NCBI RefSeq assembly: GCF_025133575.1
Contig: NZ_CP104011.1
Coordinates: forward strand, 4,162,965-4,226,964
Length of the DNA: 64,000 bases
DNA from: Pseudomonas sp. GCEP-101
GTDB taxonomy: Bacteria; Pseudomonadota; Gammaproteobacteria; Pseudomonadales; Pseudomonadaceae
Reading direction: 5' to 3'
Shown here: positions 48,255 through 57,001 of the stretch, piece by piece
Layout: every line of letters begins with the position of its first letter
How positions within the stretch are numbered: the stretch's first letter is position 1
The notes under the pieces: generated by a model
The model's input: the letters and a program-made list of their open reading frames with translations, nothing else
What the model was told of the DNA's origin: nothing
Databases searched by the model: none
Translations under genes and position numbers: made by a program

Positions 48255-48633
48255 GGCTGAGGACTCGCTTGTTTTTGTTGTGCGGCCACTGTAGACAAAC
48301 TACGTGGGAGATTTCCACTGTTTTGTATACATGTTTCTGTCCGATGGTCCGGAATCTGACCGAACGGTTATGTGGTTTTTCTGGCTTGAAGGCTCTGCAA
48401 TCGGCGTTCTGCATGAAATCCTGACCCGGCGTGCGCTGCACGAAATGTGTGCACAGGTGAATCCAAAAGCACCAGCAGGTTGCGTGCAAGGCGCGATAAG
48501 GGGCTTTGCAACAGCCTGTACACAGCCCGTCGCAAATTGCGGGCCAGCGAAGCATCGCGCAGGTCTTTCTCCCCGATGGAGGCTGGTGCTGCTATAACCG
48601 TCCGCCTTGGTCTTTGGCGGATTTCGAGAAGAG
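48255..48633. promoter_or_regulatory. Divergent control region, relatively AT-rich, with TTGTATACAT dyad
   Basis: A 379-bp stretch without a gene, between the permease and a LysR gene, with lower GC than its neighbours. TTGTATACAT at 48323-48332 contains the core TGTATACA, typical of GntR-type operators, about 70 bp before the permease start. Other short dyads are present but none is compelling. Confidence 0.4.
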
Positions 48634-49539
48634 ATGGCCCTCCCACCGCTGCACAGTTTCAAGGTGTTCGAAAGCGTGGCCCGCCTGGGCAGCCTGGCGG
48701 CGGCCGCGGTCGAACTGCACGTCACCACCGGCGCGGTCAGCCAGCAGGTGAAGGCGCTGCAGGCCAGCCTGGGCGTGGAACTGTTCGAGAAGCGCGGCCG
48801 CCAGTTGGTGCTGACCGACAGCGGCCGTGAGCTGCAGAAGCGCGTGGCGAGCGCCATGGGCGAGATCACCGGGGCCGTCCAGGCGCTGCAGGCGGGAAGC
48901 CGGCAGGACGAGGAGCGGGTGGACATCTGCCTGTCGATCCCGCCGGCCGAAGGCGTTGAGTGGCTGGCCCGGCCGCTGCTGCGTTTCATGGAGCAGTCGC
49001 GGTCGGTGCGGGTGAGCGTGATCACCGCGCCGGGCATGCCCCAGGTGGACTGGCGCCGCGCCGATGTGGCGGTGATCTACGGTAATCCGCCATGGCCCGG
49101 TGTCTGGTGGCGCCTGCTGCATGGCATCCGCATGACACCGGTGTGCAGTCCGCAATACCTGCGCGGGCCGCTGGCCATCGTCGAGGCCGCCGACCTGGCG
49201 CGGCACCGGCTGCTGCACGAGGACGACGGCAGCCAGTGGCAGCAATGGCTGGCGGAGGCTGGGTACAGTCGGGGCGGCGCCGAGGACATCCATTTCGAGG
49301 ATTTCGGCATGGTCCTGCAGGCGGCGCGCGACGGTTTCGGCGTGGCGCTCAGCGATGAGGCGGTGTCACGGCGCGACCTCGACGAAGGCCGGCTGGTACG
49401 CCCGTTGCCGATCTCCGTGGCGGCGGTGCACAACTACTACGTCGTCTGCCCCGAGGCGAAACGCGAACGCCCGGAGGTCCGGGCGTTCATCGAGTGGTTG
49501 CTGTCGATAGGCGAGCAGGGGGCGACGGGCTCGGCATGA
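48634..49539 (+). CDS. LysR-family regulator, GcvA/AmpR-like
   Basis: 301 residues. The N-terminus MALPPLHSFKVFESVARLGSLAAAAVELHVTTGAVSQQVKALQ is the classical GcvA/AmpR/TrpI-type winged helix. The effector domain has VDICLSIPPAEGVEWLARPL and EDDGSQWQQWLAEAG. Effector and targets are not evident. It is divergent from the purine permease and may control it. The ATG at 48634 is preferred over one at 48607. Confidence 0.85.
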   Translation: MALPPLHSFKVFESVARLGSLAAAAVELHVTTGAVSQQVKALQASLGVELFEKRGRQLVLTDSGRELQKRVASAMGEITGAVQALQAGSRQDEERVDICLSIPPAEGVEWLARPLLRFMEQSRSVRVSVITAPGMPQVDWRRADVAVIYGNPPWPGVWWRLLHGIRMTPVCSPQYLRGPLAIVEAADLARHRLLHEDDGSQWQQWLAEAGYSRGGAEDIHFEDFGMVLQAARDGFGVALSDEAVSRRDLDEGRLVRPLPISVAAVHNYYVVCPEAKRERPEVRAFIEWLLSIGEQGATGSA

Positions 49540-49543
49540 GCCT

Positions 49544-49633
49544 GTAGGAGCGAGCTTGCTCGCGAACCAGAATCAACCTGGCGCGCCAGTGCGGAACGAT
49601 CGGCCGTTGTTCGCGGGCACGCTCGCTCCTGCA
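49544..49633. repeat. Inverted REP pair with diverged right unit
   Basis: Left unit GTAGGAGCGAGCTTGCTCGC; the right unit GCGGGCACGCTCGCTCCTGC has several changes. It lies between convergent genes. Confidence 0.8.
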
Positions 49634-49671
49634 AGGATCTAGTGACTCCATGCCAGGCGTCAGCGTGGGCC

Positions 49672-50580
49672 TCAGTATCGATACCCCCGTCCATCCGTGA
49701 ACCGGATGTCGGTGAGAATGCTGATGTTCTTCTCCACCTTGTACAGCGCCGAGCTCCTGATCAGCTCCGGGTCGCTGAAGGCTTCGCCCTTGGCGCGGCC
49801 GGCCTGGATCTGCTGCATCTTGTCGCGCACCGCGACGACATCGGCGTAGGTCATGGCCGGCACCTTGCCCGGGTCTTCGTCAGCGTGGGCGCCATAGAGG
49901 GTGGTCTGCGGGTTGATCACCTTCAGCGTGGAGTCCAGCGACGCCACGTAGTCCGCGAGGTTCCCCGCCAGCAGCCAGGACGGGTAGAGGTGGTCGCCGG
50001 AGAGCAGGATGTTGTGGGCTTCATCGAACAGCGCGACTTCGTCCGGCGTGTGGCCGGGCATGCTCAGCAGGCGCAGCTTGAGGCCGCCCAGGTCGATCAC
50101 CTCGTCGGGCTTCACCAGGCGCGAGACCCGGAAGGGCGCCAGGGTCATATGGTCGATGCTGCCCAGGTGGACCGGCTCGGGCACTTGGTAGAGGCCGTCG
50201 GCGCGGCGGAATTTTGCCGTGAAGGGGGTATCGAGCAGGTAGATGCTCTGGAAGTTGTGCAGCCCGCCGAGGTGGTCGAAGTGCAGGTGCGAGGGCAGTA
50301 CCGACAGCGGCTTGTCGGTGATCCGGCGGGCGACCTGTGTGATGTCTTCCGTCTGGTTGGCGCCGGAATCGAACATCAGCGCCTGGTGCGAGCCCACCAG
50401 CAGGTACGAATAGTTCTTCTGGTAGTAGTGCGGCTCGCCGATGGCGTAGAGGAAATCCGTGAGCTTGTGGACCACGAAGGCTGGTTTTTCAGGCTTGGGG
50501 GCTTCGGCGGCGGTCACCGCGAAGGGCGCGCCGAGGAGGGTAGTGGAAGCCACGGCCAGGGCTTTGATCAGCATGCGCAT
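49672..50580 (-). CDS. Exported metallo-beta-lactamase-fold hydrolase
   Basis: 302 residues with a signal peptide (MLIKALAVASTTLLGAPFAVTA), so probably periplasmic. The zinc motif HLHFDHLGG is at about 125-133, with further ligands in MPGHTPDEVAL and the Asp in LLSGDHLYPSW. It resembles general MBL hydrolases more than true beta-lactamases, and the substrate is not known. Two ATGs (50580 and 50574) are possible. It stands alone. Confidence 0.83.
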   Translation of the reverse strand: MRMLIKALAVASTTLLGAPFAVTAAEAPKPEKPAFVVHKLTDFLYAIGEPHYYQKNYSYLLVGSHQALMFDSGANQTEDITQVARRITDKPLSVLPSHLHFDHLGGLHNFQSIYLLDTPFTAKFRRADGLYQVPEPVHLGSIDHMTLAPFRVSRLVKPDEVIDLGGLKLRLLSMPGHTPDEVALFDEAHNILLSGDHLYPSWLLAGNLADYVASLDSTLKVINPQTTLYGAHADEDPGKVPAMTYADVVAVRDKMQQIQAGRAKGEAFSDPELIRSSALYKVEKNISILTDIRFTDGRGYRY

Positions 50581-50856
50581 GGGGCGCGAACCTCGTTCTC
50601 GTTGTTGTCGGGGGCGGGTTGTCCGCCAGCATCTCACTGCTGGCGAGGGCGCACTTCAATGCACGATTTCTGCGGCCCGACAGTTCAGTTCGGCTAAAGC
50701 CTGGCGGGATCAGCGGCGCTGATTTTCGGCGTTCTGCATAAGCAGGGCTAATTATTCATTCGGGGAATTCATGGCAGCGACGTCGCCATGCCGGTAGAAC
50801 TGTGCGGGTCGAGCGCGCTGTTCGCGCCAGTTCCCACTGTTCCCGGAGCCATTTCC

Positions 50857-50949
50857 ATGACGTCCAGATGGACCGCTTTGCTGCACGTGCTGAAAACCCT
50901 GTCCGTCGCCTGGGGCGACTACAACAGGCGCAATTTCGTCCGCCGCTGA
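50857..50949 (+). CDS. Possible 30-residue basic small protein
   Basis: ATG with GGAG eight bases upstream opens a frame that reads MTSRWTALLHVLKTLSVAWG, then DYNRRNFVRR and stop. It has an amphipathic first half and a strongly basic tail. No family is recognised. It lies 58 bp before the B3/B4 gene in the same direction, in a 427-bp gap that otherwise shows nothing. It may be a real small protein or chance. Confidence 0.35.
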   Translation: MTSRWTALLHVLKTLSVAWGDYNRRNFVRR

Positions 50950-51007
50950 GGCGGGCGATTCGCCCCACCGTTCAGTCTCGTTTCCGCCTTACCCCAAGGA
51001 TTTCGTC

Positions 51008-51700
51008 ATGCAACCCGTCACACCGCAGATCGCCCCCGCCATCGCTACCCTCGCTCCCGGCTTTCGTGCCCTGAGCATCACTGTGGAGGCCGCGCCGATT
51101 CTTCATCCCGAGGTGGCGGAGCAGGCCTTGCAGCGCGCCTGCGCGGCCCTGGCGGCGGGCGAGCCGGCGTGGGGTGATGCGCACCTGGCCGCCTGGGCCG
51201 AGGCGTTCCGCCGCTTTGGCGCCAAACCGCAGCGCACCCCCTGCTCGGCGGAAGCGCTGCGCAAGCGCGTGCGGCGCGACGGCGGCCTGCCGAGCATCGA
51301 TCCGGTGGTGGACCTGTACAACGCCATCAGTGTGCAGTTCGCCATCCCGGTGGGCGGGGAAAACCTCGCCGCCTACGCCGGCACCCCACGCCTGGTGATC
51401 GCCGAGGGCAGCGAGACCTTCGACACCCTGAAGGACGGCGCACCGGCTCACGAATCCCCCGACCCCGGCGAAGTCATCTGGCGCGACGACCTGGGCGTTA
51501 CCTGCCGCCGCTGGAACTGGCGCCAGGGCGTGCGCACCCGCCTGGATGCCGAGGCGCAGCAGATGTGGTTCATCCTCGAAAGCCTGCCAGAGATGCCGCT
51601 GGAAGCCTTGCGCGAAGCGGGCGATCAGCTGGTTGCCGGCTTGCTGGCAATGATGCCGGGGGCAAGGACTTCGACCTTGCTGGTCGGGCCGGGCGCTTGA
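51008..51700 (+). CDS. B3/B4 (PheT editing-like) domain protein
   Basis: 230 residues made almost entirely of the B3/4 domain found in the phenylalanyl-tRNA synthetase beta chain. Typical segments are RRDGGLPSIDPVVDLYNAISVQFAIPVGGENL in the middle and WNWRQGVRTRLDAEAQQMWFILE near the C-terminus. Free-standing members are thought to act in editing of misacylated tRNA or a related hydrolysis, but this is not proven. Cytoplasmic. It converges with the following LysR gene. Confidence 0.8.
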   Translation: MQPVTPQIAPAIATLAPGFRALSITVEAAPILHPEVAEQALQRACAALAAGEPAWGDAHLAAWAEAFRRFGAKPQRTPCSAEALRKRVRRDGGLPSIDPVVDLYNAISVQFAIPVGGENLAAYAGTPRLVIAEGSETFDTLKDGAPAHESPDPGEVIWRDDLGVTCRRWNWRQGVRTRLDAEAQQMWFILESLPEMPLEALREAGDQLVAGLLAMMPGARTSTLLVGPGA

Positions 51701-51739
51701 GCCTGGCGTGCCGTTGCTCAGCGTCGGGCCACGCCCCGA

Positions 51740-52663
51740 TTACAAAGGTGCTCCGGCCACCGGCGCATGCCGCGCCATCAGCTCGACGATCCAGTCGATG
51801 AAGACCCGCAGCTTGGCGCTGACGTGGCGGTTGGGTGGGAAGGCGAGGTAGAGGGGCATGCTGTCCATGCTCCAGTCGGCGAACAGTTCCACCAGCTCGC
51901 CGCGGGCCAGGGCCTCCTCGGCCATGTAGCGCGGCAGCCAGAGCACGCCCATGCCGGCGATACCGGCGGCCAGGTAGGCGTTGCCGTCGTCGACCGTCAG
52001 CGCCGGGCGGCCATGGACCTGCACGGTCTCGCCACCTTTTTGCAGGGCATAGGACAGCGGCTTGCCAGTGCGCGCCCAGAGGTAGCCGACGATGCGTTGC
52101 GGGTGGTCTTCCAGGTCGCGCGGATGCCGGGGCACTCCGGCGCGCCGCAGGTAGCCGGGCGCCGCGAAGACGCCCAGCGGCAGGTCGCCGACCTTGCGCG
52201 CCATCAGCGACTGGTCGGTGAGCTCGCCGCCGCGCACCACGCAGTCCACGTTCTCGTCGATCAGGTCGACCATGCGGTCGCTGACGCCCAAATCAATCTG
52301 GATGTCCGGGTAGCGCTCATGGAAGTCGGGCAGGGCGGGGATCAGCAGCAGGCGCGCCAGCGGCGTGGGCACGTCCACCCGCAGCCGCCCGCGTGGCGTG
52401 GCGGCCGCGCTGGAAAGGCTGGTCTCGGCGTCGTCCATGTCCGCCAGCAGGCGCACCACGCGTTCGTAGTAGGCGGCGCCATCGGCGGTGAGGTTGAGCT
52501 TGCGGGTGGTGCGGTTGAGCAGGCGCACGCGCAGCCGCGCTTCCAGCTGCTGGATCAGCTGGGTCACGCTGGTGCGGCTCATGTGCAGGGTGTCGGCGGC
52601 CTTGGTGAAGCTGCCGGTTTCCACCACGCGGGCGAAGGCTTGCATCGCATCGAAACGGTCCAC
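51740..52663 (-). CDS. LysR-family regulator (CrgA/PA-type)
   Basis: 307 residues. The N-terminus DRFDAMQAFARVVETGSFTKAADTLHMSRTSVTQLIQQLEARL and the effector domain with LRVDVPTPLARLLLIPALPDFHERYPDIQIDLGVSDR define the large CrgA-like group. The start is GTG with GGAG six bases away; the ATG five codons further in lacks a good site. It is divergent from the RidA-family gene, its most likely target. Confidence 0.85.
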   Translation of the reverse strand: MDRFDAMQAFARVVETGSFTKAADTLHMSRTSVTQLIQQLEARLRVRLLNRTTRKLNLTADGAAYYERVVRLLADMDDAETSLSSAAATPRGRLRVDVPTPLARLLLIPALPDFHERYPDIQIDLGVSDRMVDLIDENVDCVVRGGELTDQSLMARKVGDLPLGVFAAPGYLRRAGVPRHPRDLEDHPQRIVGYLWARTGKPLSYALQKGGETVQVHGRPALTVDDGNAYLAAGIAGMGVLWLPRYMAEEALARGELVELFADWSMDSMPLYLAFPPNRHVSAKLRVFIDWIVELMARHAPVAGAPL

Positions 52664-52814
52664 GGCGGCTCCGGCTGGCTGGCGGGTGGAGGGCAGATTG
52701 TTTGGATTCTACAAACAATGCTGAAGCGTGTTGCCAGATTATCGCGAAGCCCGTGCGCCTTAACCTGCCTCCATCGTTGAACCGGGGCCGCGGCCCCCCT
52801 GATGGAGCACGTCC

Positions 52815-53210
52815 ATGCCGACTCGTGATGTGGTTTTCCCCGCTGGCCGCCAGGCCCTTTATGAACGCAACCGCTATTCCCCGGCGGTCCGCAGCAACGG
52901 CCTGTTGTTCGTCTCCGGCCAGGTCGGCAGTCGCGAGGATGGTTCACCCGAACCCGGCCTCGAGGCCCAGGTCCGGCGGGCCTTCGACAACCTCAACGCG
53001 ATCCTCGCCGCCGCCGGCTGCAGCTTCGAGGACGTGATGGACGTGACGCTGTTCATGGTCGACCCCCAGGCGAACTTCGAGCGTGCCTGGCAGGTAGCCG
53101 CCGATTACTGGGGCGCTGCGCCCTATCCCACGGTGACGGCGGTGGGAGTGACGTGGCTGTACGGCTTCGACTTCGAAATCAAGGTGATCGCGCGCCTGCC
53201 GCAGGGTTGA
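52815..53210 (+). CDS. RidA-family protein (enamine/imine deaminase type)
   Basis: 131 residues of the YjgF/YER057c/UK114 fold, forming trimers in the cytoplasm. Seen are RYSPAVRSNGLLFVSGQVG, the central AFDNLNAILAAAGCSFEDVMDVTLF and the C-terminal YPTVTAVGVTWLYGFDFEIKV. The arginine that marks true RidA activity (in the R-A-C-V motif) is not seen, so this is an Rid-like paralogue whose substrate may differ. GGAG lies before the ATG. It is divergent from the LysR gene. Confidence 0.85.
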   Translation: MPTRDVVFPAGRQALYERNRYSPAVRSNGLLFVSGQVGSREDGSPEPGLEAQVRRAFDNLNAILAAAGCSFEDVMDVTLFMVDPQANFERAWQVAADYWGAAPYPTVTAVGVTWLYGFDFEIKVIARLPQG

Positions 53211-53290
53211 GGGCACAGGGCAGGGCGGCGAGACGGGGCGGCCGGGTTTCTTTACCATGCCGCCTTGTTTTGCATCGCCAGGAATACCCC

Positions 53291-53791
53291 ATGACGACTC
53301 CCACCTTCCGCACCGCCACCCCCGCCGATACCGACCGCTGCTTCGAGATCGAAACCACTGCCTACGAGGGCGACGAGGCCGCCACGCGGGAAAAAATCGC
53401 CACGCGTATCGCCCAGTATCCCGAGGGCTTTCTGATCATGGAGCTGGGCGGCGAGATCATCGGCTTCATCAACGGCGGCTGCGCCCATGAAGTGGTGATG
53501 TCCGACGAGGCGTTCAAGGAACTCGTCGGCCACGACCCGGCGGCGCTCAACGTGGTGATCATGTCGGTGGTGATCGACCCGGCGCAGCAGGGCAAGGGGT
53601 ATTCGACCCGGCTGATGCGCGCCTTCATCCAGCGCATGACCGGCCTGGGCAAGCGCACCATCCACCTGATGTGCAAGGACCGCCATGTGCCGCTTTACGA
53701 GCGCTTCGGCTACCGCTACGTGCAGCCGTCGGCGTCCGACCACGGCGGCATGGCGTGGCACGAAATGGTGATGGAGCTGCCCGCCGCCTGA
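53291..53791 (+). CDS. GNAT-family N-acetyltransferase
   Basis: 166 residues. Acetyl-CoA motif A is VVIDPAQQGKGYSTRLM (Q-x-x-G-x-G type); motif B is PLYERFGYRYVQPSASDHGG. The C-terminal HEMVMELP and overall layout resemble arylalkylamine/polyamine-type acetyltransferases of Pseudomonas. The substrate is unknown. The ATG at 53291 is preferred over an upstream frame that would overlap the RidA-like gene. It follows that gene by 80 bp. Confidence 0.82.
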   Translation: MTTPTFRTATPADTDRCFEIETTAYEGDEAATREKIATRIAQYPEGFLIMELGGEIIGFINGGCAHEVVMSDEAFKELVGHDPAALNVVIMSVVIDPAQQGKGYSTRLMRAFIQRMTGLGKRTIHLMCKDRHVPLYERFGYRYVQPSASDHGGMAWHEMVMELPAA

Positions 53792-53795
53792 CGCG

Positions 53796-54215
53796 TCAGC
53801 GCTCCGGTCGGTCGTCGACCCGATCGCGGGTGGCGCGTTCGGCCAGTTGGTCGAAGGTTTCCGGCAGCAGGGCGGCTTCACCCTGTTCGTCGAGCAGTTG
53901 GCGGAACACCAGGTGGTCCGGGAAGCTGCGGCTGATCAGGGTGAGCAGCTCGGTGCCGCGCTCGGTCAGCTCGAAGTTGTTGCCGGTACCACCATGTTCG
54001 CGCGGGCGTTCCTGGATATAGCCGTTGGCGTAGAGGTCGCCCTCCAGGTCGCCGGCGACCTTTTTCAGATGGTCCACGCTGCCTTCCACCGGCTCGCCCT
54101 GCAGCCGGTGCTGCTCGGCCACTTCCTCGCCGCACTCGCGGGCCTTGTAGGGTTCGTCGGCGCAATCCTGCGCGCGCAGCAGCAGGCGTTCGATCAGGTC
54201 CCAGTCGTAGCTCAT
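53796..54215 (-). CDS. DUF2513-like protein
   Basis: 139 residues, cytoplasmic. The N-terminus MSYDWDLIERLLLRAQ and the middle HLKKVAGDLEGDLYANGYIQE with ELTERGTELLTLISR suggest the DUF2513 winged-helix-like fold found in phage and plasmid-borne genes. The role is unknown. GAGGAGAA lies before the ATG at 54215. It converges with the GNAT gene, with four bases between the stops. Confidence 0.75.
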   Translation of the reverse strand: MSYDWDLIERLLLRAQDCADEPYKARECGEEVAEQHRLQGEPVEGSVDHLKKVAGDLEGDLYANGYIQERPREHGGTGNNFELTERGTELLTLISRSFPDHLVFRQLLDEQGEAALLPETFDQLAERATRDRVDDRPER

Positions 54216-54436
54216 GGCGTGTTCTCCTCGTCGGGATGGAAGGCGATTGAGGGCCTTCCTGACGTGCGACCCGGCGAGGCGGGGAGGGTTCGACTTTCCT
54301 GCGAGGCGGCCCTGAGCGGCGGTGCAACCATCGATACCGTCGAGCTTCACTATCGACACAATCGAGTGGAGTGCGGGCCGCGCGGGCCTGAAGATCTGTC
54401 CCACGAGCTGGTCGAACCGAGCAAGGGACAGAATCG

Positions 54437-54826
54437 ATGAACACCGTGCACCTCATACCCAACCGCCTCATCATCCGCGCTGCCCTGGGTTCGCTGGTGC
54501 TGGCCGCGGCCGGCCTGAGCGGTTGCGCGGCGACCTCGGAAACCCGGCTGAGCTGGGACAGCCTGGGCGGCAGCACGGCCCAGGATGGCGGCGCCTACCT
54601 GAGCTGCGTCGACGGCAGGCTGACGCCCGGCACCGCCACCTTCGTCAGCGAGAGCGGCGGCACCCGCCAATTGCTCACCGGCAGCGCCGACCCGGTGCAG
54701 GCCAGCGGCATCGTCGAGGTGACCCCGATCGCCGGCGGCAATCATTTCAGCGCCTACCAGCGCAGCGCGTGGCACGACAAGGGCGAGTTGCTGGACGCCG
54801 CCTACCAGTGCGCGCAACACAGTTGA
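54437..54826 (+). CDS. Small lipoprotein
   Basis: 129 residues. The signal sequence IRAALGSLVLAAAGLSGC ends in the lipobox L-S-G-C, so Cys31 should be lipidated. The residue after Cys is Ala, which predicts outer-membrane sorting. The mature part is Gly/Ser-rich with a cysteine pair (YLSCVDG and YQCAQHS) that may form a disulfide. No known domain. It stands alone with its own terminator. Confidence 0.75.
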   Translation: MNTVHLIPNRLIIRAALGSLVLAAAGLSGCAATSETRLSWDSLGGSTAQDGGAYLSCVDGRLTPGTATFVSESGGTRQLLTGSADPVQASGIVEVTPIAGGNHFSAYQRSAWHDKGELLDAAYQCAQHS

Positions 54827-54959
54827 ATCGGCTTCGAGCGGGTCGCTCCCCCCAGCGACCTGCCCAGCGCCGGCAGGCGGCGAATAGCCTGCGTCAGCGT
54901 CTGCCATCGGGCTCTCGCTGAATCACTCTCCCAGGGCGCTCCCCCCGGCGCCCCTGTAT

Positions 54960-54996
54960 CGCCCGCCGAGCCCCCCACTCGACGGGCGTTTTTTTT
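54960..54996 (+). terminator. Rho-independent terminator after the lipoprotein gene
   Basis: CGCCCGCCGAG, loop CCCCCCA, CTCGACGGGCG, then eight T. One mismatch in an 11-bp stem. The remainder of the 54827-55170 gap shows only AT-rich sequence (TTTACGACTGTTGTGTATTC near 55000) that may hold the amidase promoter. Confidence 0.9.
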
Positions 54997-55170
54997 AATT
55001 TACGACTGTTGTGTATTCTGATCGGGCATGCCAGTGTGTGCGCCCTGGCGGCTGTCTTCGCCTTTCGTTGCCCATCCTGCGCATCCGGTCTGTCCGCCGG
55101 GCGCTGAACGAAGCCGCCGGCCGACGGTACACTCACTCCCGTCGCGTAACAGAAGTACAAGAGAATCGAG

Positions 55171-55263
55171 ATGAACACGCACTTTCCGACTTGCGCCGTC
55201 TGGGTCCGTCGCGACGCAGACCTGCCCCTTCCCACCAACCTCCAGCCGACGGTGACAGCATGA
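55171..55263 (+). CDS. Possible 30-codon leader peptide coupled to the amidase gene
   Basis: ATG preceded by AAGAGAATCGAG opens a 30-codon frame (MNTHFPTCAVWVRRDADLPL, then PTNLQPTVTA) that ends in TGA overlapping the amidase ATG as ATGA (55260-55263). This is the standard arrangement for translational coupling. No homologue is recognised. Confidence 0.5.
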   Translation: MNTHFPTCAVWVRRDADLPLPTNLQPTVTA

Positions 55264-56954
55264 TCGAGGTAACCGAAGTTTCCATTGCGCAGCTGCGTGA
55301 AGCCCTCGAGTCAGGCCGCACCACCGCGGTCGAACTGGTCAAGGCCTACCTCGCGCGCATCGACGCCTACGATGGCCCGACCAAGCTCAACGCCGTGGTC
55401 GTGCGCAACCCCGAGGCCCTGAAGGAAGCCGAAGCCTCCGACGCCCGCCGCGCCCGTGGCGAGACCCTCGGCCCGCTGGATGGCATCCCCTACACCGCCA
55501 AGGACAGCTACCTGGTCAAGGGCCTGACCGCCGCCTCCGGCAGCCCGGCCTTCAAGGACCTGATCGCCTACCGCGATGCCTTCACCATCGAGCGCCTGCG
55601 CGCTGCCGGCGCCATCTGCCTGGGCAAGACCAACATGCCGCCCATGGCCAACGGCGGCATGCAGCGCGGCGTCTACGGCCGTGCGGAGAGCCCGTACAAC
55701 CCGAAATTCCTCACCGCGCCGTTCGCGTCCGGCTCCTCCAACGGCGCCGGCACCGCGACCGCGGCGAGCTTCTCGGCCTTCGGCCTGGCGGAAGAGACCT
55801 GGTCCAGCGGTCGCGGCCCGGCCTCGAACAATGGCCTGTGCGCCTACACGCCGTCCCGTGGCGTGATTTCCGTGCGCGGCAACTGGCCGCTGACCCCGAC
55901 CATGGACGTGGTGGTGCCCTATGCGCGCACCATGGCCGACCTGCTCGAAGTGCTCGACGTGGTGGTTGCCGAAGACCCCGACAAGCGCGGCGATCTGTGG
56001 CGCCTGCAGCCGTGGGTGCCGATTCCCGCCGTTTCCGAGGTGCGCCCGGCGTCCTACCTGGACCTGGCTGCCGGCCCGGAAGCGCTCAAGGGCAAGCGCC
56101 TGGGCGTGCCGCGCATGTACATCAACAAGGACGAGCTGGCCGGCACCAGCGAGAAGCCCGGCATCGGCGGCCCGACCGGCCAGCGCATCCACACCCGCGC
56201 CTCGGTCATCGACCTCTGGGAGCAGGCGCGCAAGGCCCTGGAAGCGGCCGGCGCCGAAGTCATCGAAGTGGACTTCCCGCTGGTTTCCAACTGCGAGGGC
56301 GACCGTCCGGGCGCGCCGACGGTGTACAACCGCGGCATCGTTTCGCCGGAATTCCTCCACGATGAGCTGTGGGAGCTGTCTGGCTGGGGCTTCGACGATT
56401 TCCTCCGGGCCAACGGCGATCCCAAGCTGAACAAGCTGGCCGACGTCGATGGGCCGAAGATCTTCCCCCACGACCCGGGCACGCTGCCCAACCGCGAGGA
56501 CGACCTCTGCGCGGGCATGGACGAGTACGTCAACATGGCCAAGCGCGGCCTGAAGACCTGGGACCAGATCGAGACCCTGCCCGACGGCCTGCGTGGCCTG
56601 GAAAAGACCCGCAAGCTCGACCTGGAAGACTGGATGGACGAGCTGAAGCTGGACGCCGTGCTGTTCCCCACCGTGGCCGACGTCGGCCCGGCGGACGCCG
56701 ACGTCAACCCGGAATCGGCCGACATCGCCTGGAGCAACGGTATCTGGGTCGCCAACGGCAACCTGGCGATCCGTCACCTGGGCGTGCCGACCGTTACCGT
56801 GCCGATGGGCGTGATGGCGGACATCGGCATGCCGGTAGGCCTGACCTTCGCCGGCCGCGCCTATGACGACTCGGCGCTGCTGCGCTTCGCCGCCGCCTTC
56901 GAGGCGACCGGCTCCAAGCGCCAGGTGCCGCCGCTGACGCCGCCGCTGGGCTGA
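55260..56954 (+). CDS. Amidase-signature family hydrolase
   Basis: 564 residues of the amidase-signature family (Ser-cisSer-Lys triad). Lys81 is in PYTAKDSYL, the cis-Ser is near 159 in FASGSSNGAG, and the nucleophile Ser183 is in TWSSGRGPASNNG; the usual GGS is WSS here. It is longer than GatA and has no signal peptide. The substrate is unknown; similar enzymes are annotated as amidase or Asp/Glu-tRNA amidotransferase A-like. The ATG at 55260 overlaps the stop of a short upstream frame, and a longer in-frame extension to 55011 has no ribosome-binding site. A strong terminator follows. Confidence 0.87.
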   Translation: MIEVTEVSIAQLREALESGRTTAVELVKAYLARIDAYDGPTKLNAVVVRNPEALKEAEASDARRARGETLGPLDGIPYTAKDSYLVKGLTAASGSPAFKDLIAYRDAFTIERLRAAGAICLGKTNMPPMANGGMQRGVYGRAESPYNPKFLTAPFASGSSNGAGTATAASFSAFGLAEETWSSGRGPASNNGLCAYTPSRGVISVRGNWPLTPTMDVVVPYARTMADLLEVLDVVVAEDPDKRGDLWRLQPWVPIPAVSEVRPASYLDLAAGPEALKGKRLGVPRMYINKDELAGTSEKPGIGGPTGQRIHTRASVIDLWEQARKALEAAGAEVIEVDFPLVSNCEGDRPGAPTVYNRGIVSPEFLHDELWELSGWGFDDFLRANGDPKLNKLADVDGPKIFPHDPGTLPNREDDLCAGMDEYVNMAKRGLKTWDQIETLPDGLRGLEKTRKLDLEDWMDELKLDAVLFPTVADVGPADADVNPESADIAWSNGIWVANGNLAIRHLGVPTVTVPMGVMADIGMPVGLTFAGRAYDDSALLRFAAAFEATGSKRQVPPLTPPLG

Positions 56955-56975
56955 TTGGCTCACGCTCGATGAAGA

Positions 56976-57001
56976 ACCGCGCCCTCGGGCGCGGTTTTTT
57001 T
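56976..57001 (+). terminator. Rho-independent terminator after the amidase gene
   Basis: AACCGCGCC-CTCG-GGCGCGGTT followed by T. Perfect stem, 21 bp after the amidase stop. Confidence 0.93.

Noticed and set aside
48255..48633. A purine riboswitch before the NCS2 permease
   Set aside because: No purine-aptamer core with its paired loops could be found on the minus strand.
49672..50580. A true beta-lactamase
   Set aside because: It has an MBL zinc motif and a signal peptide, but sequence around the zinc sites is of the broad hydrolase group; no resistance role can be supported.
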